From Brevibacillus sp. (lineage in GTDB: Bacteria; Bacillota; Bacilli; Brevibacillales; Brevibacillaceae): DNA of 41,936 bases. The stretch lies in assembly GCA_017656235.1 (NCBI GenBank), contig JACDOF010000019.1:1-41936 (forward strand), read 5' to 3'. Numbering within the stretch: position 1 is the stretch's first letter; each line of letters opens with the position of its first letter. Shown in pieces: positions 26,201-33,037 of this stretch. The translations under genes were made by a program, and so were the position numbers. The notes under the pieces were generated by a model, which saw only the letters and a program-made list of their open reading frames with translations, was not told where the DNA came from and made no database searches.

Positions 26201-29200
26201 CAGCCAAGTCTGAGCTGGCCTGGTACAACCAGCGGCAATCCGATCCTCAAAATCAAGATGGAGAACAAGGGCGATCCCTTCTTTGAGGACTACGGGTACC
26301 TTTCGCTCAACGGAAGATATCCGACTTCGTCCGGAGGCGATACGGAAGTCAGCAACATCCCTGTGACCGGATCGCAGGCGGGCAGTGACGCTTACGCGAT
26401 GGTGCTGCTCGGGAAAACCTTCGACGGCGATCCGCGTTCGCCCAAGCCGGATGTGAACCACCTGATCGGAACCGCACTGGATGCCAACTTCGTCGCTACC
26501 AGCGATGATGGCGTCGTGCCAAACTACACCGTAAAGATGGTGTTCCGCGATGGAGAAACGAAAAACGTCATCCGCACGATCAGCGATATTCAACTGCGGG
26601 TGATCAAGGGAGAAAGTTACAACGAGTCGAAGGATTACTTCGTCTTCCAGTTTGAATCGTACAACCCGATCACGACGCCGCCGGATGATGGAGGATACCT
26701 CCCCGGAGATGCGCGCAAGTTTAACAAGCAGTACCTGGTGGAACTGTACGCGCTGAATACCACGCTGAGCCCTCCCGATGAACAAGGGACGGCCATGGGC
26801 GAGTTGAGCTATACGCTGGAGCTGCCGAACAAACCGTATCTGCATGATGTCAATTTCCTGGCCAAACCGGTGTACAACGGTACCATCAGCGAAGCCGGCC
26901 TGCTCTCTTCGTCGCTTGGCACCTTTACCAAGCTGGAAAACAACACGGCGATTTACAACACGCCGCTGGCCTTTGAGTACATCGTGATCGATCCCGGCCA
27001 TGACGATCTGACGATAGGACAGGGCAGCCTGCCGGACACACCGGTTGCTTTGGCGGCGGCCGGAGACTTTGACATCGAAGTCACGTCGACCCAACCGGGC
27101 GGGGATGAAGTAGACCTGACCCAAAATGTGGCCGATTACTTCATCACCTACTCGTCGAACAAGGCCGCTTTTGGCAATCTCACCCCGGCTCGGGACGTCA
27201 ACGGGGACAACAGGGCGGACGATGTCAAGCGCGTCGTGTTCATGCTCAAAAAACTGCCGTTTACCGGTACGCAGACGTTGAAGTTTACGTTCAAGTACCA
27301 TGATGGTACGGAGGTCAAAACACAGACGATCGAACGGACGATCACCTACATGTCCGGTCCGTTTGTCACCTTCACCACGGCGTACGACGGTCAGGTCATC
27401 AACCGCGACACGACGGAAGACCCGGCTGTCCTGGTTGACGAAGTCGTCAAGAAAGCGCTGGGCGGTTTGAAAGGACAGATGCACAACGTCAACCTGACCG
27501 CACCGGACGACTTTACGCGCGGTGACGACGACCAAAAACTGTACCTGTACATCAACAATTACGAGACACAGTTGGAGCAAGATCCAAGCAATCTGCCCAA
27601 CGGCTTTGTCATCAAGGATGCCGAAGTGGTAGGGGCAGACGGAAAAACGGAGTATCAGCGCATCTATGAAGCATTGAAGTCGGGCGAGAACACGATCACC
27701 TTCTACTACAAGTCGAATGGGCCAACGACGAAAAACGCCGACATTTATGAAAAGGAACTGGTCATTCGCCTGGTTTCCACCAACGTGCCGGTCATCCCGG
27801 TGCCGGATACGGACATCTATCCGTACCCGATAGAGTACGAAGAGCCGGAGAAGAACTCCAAGCGGTTCAAGGGCAGCAGCGGGGTCTACTCCACGCTGGA
27901 GAAAGAATTTAACATCTACGGTACGTTTGATTTCATCGACCTGGGCACATCCCGCACCACGATCGAAAGCAAGCTGTCCTCGCTGCAGTCTACCGGAGAT
28001 GACAAGAACTACATCATCGTCATCAGCAAGAACGACGGCAGCGATCCATGGGAGTGGAACCTGTCCAACCGCTTCACCGACGATAAGGGGAACGTCTACA
28101 ACAGCAGCCGGGACATCGATCCGGCTGGGCTGTCGATCAGCTACGTGACCAGCGGCAGCAGGGCTCAGAGCTTTGAGTTTACGATCACAAACCAGAAAAT
28201 GCCCAAAGACGGCAGCAAACTGGTGTATACCTTCAAGGTGTACAACGCCGGGAAATCGGGTCCGTACGCGCTGTACACGCTGGAAATCTCGCCAACGGCA
28301 ACGCCGTACACCATCCTGCGTCCCGTGCCGCAGGAGATTGCCGGCTCCATCAACCGCAACTACGTGGAAGTGGTGATTGAGGCGGTTGGCGCCGATTCCG
28401 TGGTCATTAACGACGTCGAAGCAGAGATGATCGACTTTGATGCCGACAACGATGGCGATGCAGAGTACAAGGATGTCTTCCGTGCCGTCGTCATGGGGCT
28501 GAAACCGAACAAGAAGAACACGATCGAGTTTACCATCACCAAAGGAGACGAGACCACGGAAGGCGAGTTTGAGATCATGTACGCGCAGGACTTTATCCCT
28601 GGCGCGGAGTACATGGAACCCATGAAGAGCAGTCACAAGGTGTTTGACGGTCGTCTGGAACTGAAGTTCCCGAAAAACACCTACGTCAGACGGATGGATC
28701 CGGAAAGTCCCAATCTGTACAAGACACAGGTTTACGCCGATCACTCCATCCTGTTCGCCATTGCCAACCCGGTAGACGGTGTGGTGAACCGCTACGACTA
28801 CGTAGACCGTCCGTCCAGCTTTACGGCCAAGATCGCTGCGGGCAAACAGCTGCTTCAGTCTACCTTTGATCCGCATTTTGTGCAGATCAGCCCGCTGTAC
28901 TGGATTGACGTGGGTCTGGCTGACGATCCGGACACGACCACCTATGACGATGTGAAGCACGGCTTCCTGCCGCACCAGATGCCATCGTCCAACCTGCCCA
29001 ACTTCAACGAACGGCAGGAGGACCTGATGCTGGTACCGACACAGCGCGGTGAGCTGACGCTTACCTTTGATCCGAACGTGGTGACCGATGCATCGCCGTG
29101 GATTACGGTATTCCGCTTTGATCCGGAGGAAAATACCTGGACCAACATCGGCGGCGTGGTGGACGCGAAGAAAGGCGAAGTCACCGCCAACTTCGACCGC

Positions 29201-29860
29201 TTCGGCTACTATGTCGTCGGCAAGCTGACGCACTCGTTCACCGACGTGACGCTGCACCCGTATGCACGCAATCATACGGAGGCGGTATATGTCAAAGGAG
29301 CCCTGAAACCACGCTCTGACAACGAGTTCGGCGTCGATGTCAACATCACCCGTGCCGAGTTTGCGGCGATGATCGTCAGAGCTTTGGCCGTACCGCTCAA
29401 CTTTGATCCGGAAAATCTGCACTTTGATGATGTGCCGCTGGTGATTTCGGGTGACCGCCTGTGGGATTACCGCCACATCGAGACGGCGGCCAACATGGGC
29501 ATCCTGCGCGGTACGGCACCACGCATCTTCAAACCGGATGATCCGATCACCCGTGAAGACGCGTCCGTCATCCTGGCCCGTGCCTTGTCGTTGAAGATGG
29601 AAACCAATGCCGCGAAGATTGAAAAAGACCTGCAAAAGATTTTTGCCGATTACACCTTGATCAGCCCGTACAGCAGAGCGGCCGTACTGGCCATCTCCAA
29701 GAAGAAGTACGTCAACGGCTCGCCGATCGATCCGGCCGATCCGAAGAAAGGATTCGTCTTTGAGCCGAAAGCGTACCTGCTGCGCGGTGATGCGGCAATC
29801 ATCATGGCCAAAATCATGGCTGATCTGAAGAAACTGCCGGAGATACAGGCCGTTCGCTAG
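23255..29860 (+). CDS. Giant secreted surface protein with three C-terminal SLH domains
   Basis: This 2201-residue protein has a clear signal peptide (MFRKPLLVLLVFVMAIG..., cleavage near TAHAED, residue 31). The long body is made of beta-rich, Ig-like segments; one stretch of about 400 residues holds four diverged repeats that begin with a GD-hydrophobic-G pattern near residues 480, 607, 717 and 823. Three SLH domains lie at the end (about 1990-2190), starting at FTDVTLHPYARNHTE, FDDVPLVISGDRLWDYRHIE and FADYTLISPYSRAAV, with NITRAE and ITRED core motifs. It should be anchored to the pyruvylated wall polymer. Start chosen at ATG 23255 with AGGAGGGG upstream; in-frame extension to 23057 crosses the tagO terminator. 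Function unknown. Confidence 0.85.
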   Translation: MFRKPLLVLLVFVMAIGTMFSPLPLTNTAHAEDYINFSKPPLNNYSLQNPYTHNSDEIDIEATLNNVDGSSIRYTVEQIVDPATEKVGESLPASQSGIQVSGSKMTIIGLDLIPGLNRITFTGTSGGATFNQKVYVKYIDAPTVYDLTIFGAGKELPIKDSGDTIVTPAYVSSPSTGTIFIKGKAPNVNEVTVNIIDINTGVPKGVTVSVNSSDSSFTTQGLTLNPGKNRLQIILRNNDQYTETYRDLVYYDGNVTFYDENVENVNPIAGIPASVPMRGTERLYINDAKDAKITGKVIVPNNYSADQEPLRVTAVYMKAKDFGDPGRTTSRVDEGEQIVIEFNKAVDTGAVGGAPDAKEINKFIGFYYVQGEDPATSTKGQVIEIPLLDERDPTGINQTTAAWDPTGTKYTITLGPADVLKFREAWESTDSKTRNKPFIVFKKTVLAQDGSPGIGAALTIDENQPNGNQLKLIATEQTIKKGDVLLIGNRNTAAAGAAINEAVTNKRWVIYAEGDLVPGAGRDQLHVVGYPGQADNPATALEIPENAAIVHAKAPHVNEVTTPVMDSAPEQVVIASSAGIAADNSYTITLKQADGGSISTPLNPNLLPGDLVKFVDPLGVGTPVYAIVDFTPMPSPSTLKVYAPTGTNFPTDWELHKVDSFSDAGTAIAIGDDLGRTVGKQKINQTFNGVVSSANARLSMNVGSAGKTVSFAPGDIESGDLLEIGTEHVIVGLPYDSEKGTVKSQLGDGATNTSISALPVLGVSGAVLYDNTEVKKVTGVIGTQSTFNGDSPAVDGDQRVGLDGKINLKISETDFTAADKITRGDRIRLGTVYAIAADTVSHTTTRLKLFAPPGALIANGAAVEKITATNTASIGSGVYVNGQVGLGAPGSGSTPGYITFMPGNQGYFVAGSFDSTKPSIIKATIDANPSGTYKVDAGETISIHFQDPKADLLRSPSNVTANLLVEGRGDTASRADLSNLGFQPSLSWPGTTSGNPILKIKMENKGDPFFEDYGYLSLNGRYPTSSGGDTEVSNIPVTGSQAGSDAYAMVLLGKTFDGDPRSPKPDVNHLIGTALDANFVATSDDGVVPNYTVKMVFRDGETKNVIRTISDIQLRVIKGESYNESKDYFVFQFESYNPITTPPDDGGYLPGDARKFNKQYLVELYALNTTLSPPDEQGTAMGELSYTLELPNKPYLHDVNFLAKPVYNGTISEAGLLSSSLGTFTKLENNTAIYNTPLAFEYIVIDPGHDDLTIGQGSLPDTPVALAAAGDFDIEVTSTQPGGDEVDLTQNVADYFITYSSNKAAFGNLTPARDVNGDNRADDVKRVVFMLKKLPFTGTQTLKFTFKYHDGTEVKTQTIERTITYMSGPFVTFTTAYDGQVINRDTTEDPAVLVDEVVKKALGGLKGQMHNVNLTAPDDFTRGDDDQKLYLYINNYETQLEQDPSNLPNGFVIKDAEVVGADGKTEYQRIYEALKSGENTITFYYKSNGPTTKNADIYEKELVIRLVSTNVPVIPVPDTDIYPYPIEYEEPEKNSKRFKGSSGVYSTLEKEFNIYGTFDFIDLGTSRTTIESKLSSLQSTGDDKNYIIVISKNDGSDPWEWNLSNRFTDDKGNVYNSSRDIDPAGLSISYVTSGSRAQSFEFTITNQKMPKDGSKLVYTFKVYNAGKSGPYALYTLEISPTATPYTILRPVPQEIAGSINRNYVEVVIEAVGADSVVINDVEAEMIDFDADNDGDAEYKDVFRAVVMGLKPNKKNTIEFTITKGDETTEGEFEIMYAQDFIPGAEYMEPMKSSHKVFDGRLELKFPKNTYVRRMDPESPNLYKTQVYADHSILFAIANPVDGVVNRYDYVDRPSSFTAKIAAGKQLLQSTFDPHFVQISPLYWIDVGLADDPDTTTYDDVKHGFLPHQMPSSNLPNFNERQEDLMLVPTQRGELTLTFDPNVVTDASPWITVFRFDPEENTWTNIGGVVDAKKGEVTANFDRFGYYVVGKLTHSFTDVTLHPYARNHTEAVYVKGALKPRSDNEFGVDVNITRAEFAAMIVRALAVPLNFDPENLHFDDVPLVISGDRLWDYRHIETAANMGILRGTAPRIFKPDDPITREDASVILARALSLKMETNAAKIEKDLQKIFADYTLISPYSRAAVLAISKKKYVNGSPIDPADPKKGFVFEPKAYLLRGDAAIIMAKIMADLKKLPEIQAVR

Positions 29861-29886
29861 AACAGGGCTGGTGAATCAGGACAAAG

Positions 29887-29923
29887 AAAAAGCTGAAGGG
29901 CTTCAGGCCCTTCAGCTTTTTTT
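29887..29923. terminator. Bidirectional terminator between convergent genes
   Basis: A perfect 15-base stem (29887-29901 with 29907-29921) has a 5-base loop, with A residues on the left and T residues on the right, so it can serve the giant protein gene on the plus strand and the coiled-coil gene on the minus strand. Confidence 0.88.
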
Positions 29924-29951
29924 ACCCTGTTGCGTGTGGATGGAGCGGCAG

Positions 29952-30407
29952 CTACTTGGAGTCGCCCGGTTCATTCTCCACCAAAACATCCAGATCGACA
30001 TGGAGGTGATGACCGAGGGCAAATATTTCCCGGTCATGCCTCCACAAGATTTTCTGAATGTACAGGTTGTCCTCACGCAGTTTTTTTACCGTCGGTTCAA
30101 GGCGGTCGATGCGTGCGTTTGTTTCTTGCAGATGAGCATTGTTTTGCCCGACCATCTTGATCAAGGTCGCACACATCTCTTCGGTTCGCTTCGTCTGTCC
30201 CTCGATCCTGTCCAACCGTTTATCGATGTGTTCAAATCGTGCGTCGATCTGCTCGAATCGTGCATCGATCTGCTCGAATCGTGCGTCGATCTGCTCGAAT
30301 CGTGCATCAATCTGCTCAAACCGCTGATTCATCTCGTCAAATTTCCTGTTGAACTGCTCCCCCATCTGCTCAATCTTGGCAAACAAATCGTCCAGCGATT
30401 TTCCCAC
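29952..30407 (-). CDS. Small coiled-coil protein with tandem heptad repeats
   Basis: This 151-residue soluble protein is almost fully alpha-helical coiled coil. It has four near-identical copies of the heptad FEQIDAR (about residues 30-60) followed by HIDKRLDRIEGQTKRTEEM and a second coil LQETNARIDRLEPTVKKLRE. The start is a GTG at 30405-30407 with GGGGAGGGG on the minus strand. It resembles small Bacillales coiled-coil proteins of unknown function; no signal peptide or enzyme motif is present. It lies downstream of the YigZ gene on the same strand. Confidence 0.72.
   Translation of the reverse strand: MGKSLDDLFAKIEQMGEQFNRKFDEMNQRFEQIDARFEQIDARFEQIDARFEQIDARFEHIDKRLDRIEGQTKRTEEMCATLIKMVGQNNAHLQETNARIDRLEPTVKKLREDNLYIQKILWRHDREIFALGHHLHVDLDVLVENEPGDSK
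30232..30315 (-). repeat. Four 21-base tandem repeats coding the heptads
   Basis: Units at 30232-30252, 30253-30273, 30274-30294 and 30295-30315 differ at only one to a few bases each. Each codes for seven residues, so changes in copy number would lengthen or shorten the coil without breaking frame. Confidence 0.9.
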
Positions 30408-30503
30408 CCTGTGCCCCTCCCCTCATTCTCGAGCCTCTCTCTTAATGGTAAGGCAAGACAGAGGCTGGCGCAAAGAAAATCTGCACCATCCGCATCACCG
30501 GCG

Positions 30504-31166
30504 CTATTCTTTCTCCTCTTCCTGCCCAACCGCTTCAATCGGCACTTCCACATACTCCTTCTCCCCGCATGCAATCTCGGCTTGTCCATTGGTCAGGTCG
30601 GTCATTCGTTCGACAAAGGCAGACTCTTCCCCGGCCGGGATCAGGACTTCCACCGAGACAACATCGGTATAGGCGGTGTCGGCGACGCGATGACCGCCGC
30701 TGCGTAGCTCGTTTTCCACCTTGCCCCACCAATGGTAATCGACCGTCACCCGAACCCGTACATGCAGGATGTGAGCGACGATGCCGGCCGCCTGCAGGGC
30801 GGCCGCCGTTCCGGCCGTATACGCCCGCACCAGACCGCCGGCCCCCAGCTTGATGCCGCCGAAATAGCGGGTGACGACCACCACTGTATCCTTCAGGCCG
30901 TTTTTCTTGATACACTCCAGGATCGGCTTGCCCGCCGTGCCGCTCGGCTCCCCGTCGTCGCTGGAGCGCTGGATTTGATCGTGCTCGCCAATCACAAACG
31001 CGGAGCAGTTGTGGGTGGCATCCCAATGCTTCTTTTTGATCATCGCGATAAAAGCGGTCGCCTCTTCTTCTGTCGTCGCCCGCTGTGCATAGCCGATAAA
31101 CCGGGAACGCTCAATGACGATTTCCCGTTCCCCATAGCCGGAGACGGTTTTGTACTGCTGAATCAC
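30504..31166 (-). CDS. yvyE: YigZ/IMPACT family protein (YvyE-like)
   Basis: This 220-residue protein has the N-terminal UPF0029/IMPACT domain with the family stretches RSRFIGYAQR, HWDATHNCSAFVIG, SSDDGEPSGTAGKPIL and VVVTRYFGGIKLGAGGLVRAY, then a small ferredoxin-like C-terminal domain (about 140-205). The acidic end EEEKE is variable. Family members bind RNA or ribosomes or act on translation control in other organisms, but the bacterial role is not settled. In Bacillus yvyE lies near tagO, so the position fits. Start is GTG at 31164-31166 with GAGGTGAT upstream. Confidence 0.88.
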   Translation of the reverse strand: MIQQYKTVSGYGEREIVIERSRFIGYAQRATTEEEATAFIAMIKKKHWDATHNCSAFVIGEHDQIQRSSDDGEPSGTAGKPILECIKKNGLKDTVVVVTRYFGGIKLGAGGLVRAYTAGTAAALQAAGIVAHILHVRVRVTVDYHWWGKVENELRSGGHRVADTAYTDVVSVEVLIPAGEESAFVERMTDLTNGQAEIACGEKEYVEVPIEAVGQEEEKE

Positions 31167-31450
31167 CGTGAATCACCTCTGGTGCAAGCATAGCCAGTTT
31201 CGGAGGCAGTTGCAACGTGTTGAAATCAAATCCCACCCCATCTCGTAATAAATCAGGGGATCGTCGCGATCATCAAACGTGCAGGGGAGGGATATACATG
31301 TAGAGTGGCAATATCCGGAATCTGCTAAAAACTTTTTAACAAACGGACAACTGGCAAACTATCTATCTTCTTCCTGTGGTATAGTCATGATAGAAAGATA
31401 CGGTGCCTTGCGAGAAAAAAGCAGTGACTTAGCGTAAAGGAGTGTGCGAG

Positions 31451-32617
31451 ATGAACCTTCCCGATTCCAAGACAAAATGGCTTTCCCTTTCCCTGGCGGC
31501 CCTGGTTGCGGCATCGACGGCAGCCGTCTGGGCAGAGGCGCCTGCCGGCACACAGCAAAAAGCGGCCGCGGCCGAGCAGGGGGAACAGCCTGCCGCGGAA
31601 CAGGACACCGCCGAAAACAGCCTGACCATTGAGCAGGCGGTTGAGCTGGCGCTGAAAAACAATGCCGACCTGAACATGCTGCGCCTGGACGTTGATAACG
31701 CCGACCTCAATGCCCGCCTGGTCAACGCCAAGGTAAAGGACATTCCCGAAGACCTGGTTACTTCGCTGGACGTGGCCCAACAGAAATACGTCAACAATGC
31801 CAAAGCGAAAATGGCCAAGGAAGTAAACGCCCTGTTCCTCAAGGCGACGGAGAACCAGATCAGGCTGGGCACGCAAAAGGCTTACTACGACCTCCTGCAT
31901 GCCCAGGACGATCTGGCACTGAAGGAGCAGAGTCTCAACCGCTACAAGACCCAGCTCAAGGTGGCCCAGGCGGCGTTTGAGGTGGGCACGCGGGCGAAGT
32001 CCGACGTGCTGCAGGCGGAAGCCGGCGTGGCCAGTGCGGAAGCGGCGCTTGCTGTAGCCAAAAGCAGCGTGGAAGTAGCCAAAATGAAACTGAATCAGTT
32101 CATCGGTGTCGACCTGTCCATGGACTGGACACTTGCCACCAGGCCGGGAGCGGTGGAGGAGCAGCGGATCGATCTCGACGAGGCAATCAGGCAGGCGCAA
32201 CAGAAGCGTGCCGAAGTGATTCAGAAACAAGAAGAGATCAAAGTGGCCGAATTGAACGTGGATCTGATCGACAAGTATCTGGCCCTTGGCACCTATCAGG
32301 GACGCATGGCCAAAAAAGAAGTGGAAAAGGCCAGGCTGGAACTGGAGAAAACCAGGAAGGAAATCGCGGTCGAGGTATCGCAGGCCTACTACAACCTGGA
32401 GGCCGCAAGGACGGCGATCGCCGCTTATGAAAAGGCAAAAGAAGCCGCACAGGAGAACTACCGCCTGACCAGCCTGCGCTTTGAGAACGGACTGGCCACG
32501 ACGCTGGAAGTGATCCAGGCCGAGGAAGAACTGTCCAACCGCGAGAACCAGTATCAGGAGGCCCTTCACAACTACAACCTGGCCCGGGTCACCTTTGAAA
32601 ATGCGCTGGGCCAGTAG
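31451..32617 (+). CDS. TolC-like outer membrane efflux protein (OEP) family
   Basis: This 388-residue protein has a signal peptide (NLPDSKTKWLSLSLAALVAA, cleavage near AVWA, residue 27), an Ala/Gln/Glu-rich linker, then two OEP-like units: SLTIEQAVELALKNNADLNM and a long helical hairpin to about residue 220, and a second unit to the end with YNLEAARTAIAAYEKAKEAA, FENGLATTLEVIQAEEEL and NYNLARVTFENALGQ. These are the coiled helices of the TolC fold; the beta-barrel strands of true outer-membrane TolC are hard to see. ATG 31451 has AAAGGAG eight bases away. A -10-like TATAGT lies at 31380-31385 without a good -35. It sits just upstream of the S-layer gene in an apparently single-membrane organism. 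Confidence 0.85.
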   Translation: MNLPDSKTKWLSLSLAALVAASTAAVWAEAPAGTQQKAAAAEQGEQPAAEQDTAENSLTIEQAVELALKNNADLNMLRLDVDNADLNARLVNAKVKDIPEDLVTSLDVAQQKYVNNAKAKMAKEVNALFLKATENQIRLGTQKAYYDLLHAQDDLALKEQSLNRYKTQLKVAQAAFEVGTRAKSDVLQAEAGVASAEAALAVAKSSVEVAKMKLNQFIGVDLSMDWTLATRPGAVEEQRIDLDEAIRQAQQKRAEVIQKQEEIKVAELNVDLIDKYLALGTYQGRMAKKEVEKARLELEKTRKEIAVEVSQAYYNLEAARTAIAAYEKAKEAAQENYRLTSLRFENGLATTLEVIQAEEELSNRENQYQEALHNYNLARVTFENALGQ

Positions 32618-32947
32618 GTCGAAAACTGGTAAAAGGTAGGCGGTGACAAGCAGCGCCGCCTGCCCTATAATACGAGTTGTGGGGCTGGAAAACCGGACAA
32701 AATACGGTAATCCGAAGCCGCACAAAGTTTTTAAAATTTTTCTCCAAGGCACCGCAACTTTTGCATGGATGAAGCGTTTAATAGAATGTCACGCACAAAA
32801 TGGGGAATTTGTGTAAAAAAGAATTCACGAACTCTAGCACATGTGATACACTAGGGATTGTTGTATTTGTCGCAAACGTGAAATTCACCGCAAGATTCAA
32901 GCTGTTTGGAAAACAACCACGATCCTGCGAAGGGAGGTGAAACGCGC
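32618..32947 (+). promoter_or_regulatory. Intergenic control region upstream of the S-layer gene
   Basis: This 330-base stretch has no gene. Two promoter-like sites are seen: GTGACA-17-TATAAT (32643-32671), whose spacer includes part of a GC-rich dyad (AGGCGG 32638-32643 with CCGCCT 32656-32661), and a weaker TTCACG-17-TACACT (32824-32852). AT-rich tracts at 32730-32745 and 32810-32825 lie between. Several tandem promoters are known upstream of the Brevibacillus cell wall protein operon, and this region fits that picture. Confidence 0.55.
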
Positions 32948-32956
32948 TTGCAGGAT
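32922..32956 (+). promoter_or_regulatory. Stem-loop carrying the first S-layer ribosome binding site
   Basis: ATCCTGC (32922-32928) pairs with GCAGGAT (32950-32956); after a bulged G the stem continues AAG with CTT. The loop (32933-32946) contains the ribosome binding site GGAGGTGA, and the TTG start codon (32948-32950) is in the right arm. This could set the use of the first start. Confidence 0.6.
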
Positions 32957-33037
32957 TCGGGCTTTAAAAAGAAAGATACAAAAGAAAGCATTCCCCAAAG
33001 ACAATCTCTTTATACAAGAGGAGGAGAACCTAAGGTT

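Noticed and set aside
25988-29635. A 1215-codon open frame on the minus strand inside the giant SLH protein gene
   Set aside because: It is the antisense shadow of a GC-rich coding strand with biased codons. It has no recognisable domains or ribosome binding site, while the plus strand has a signal peptide and SLH domains.
30232-30315. Regular short repeats that might be a CRISPR array
   Set aside because: The units are contiguous, have no spacers, keep a coding frame and code for heptads of a coiled coil.
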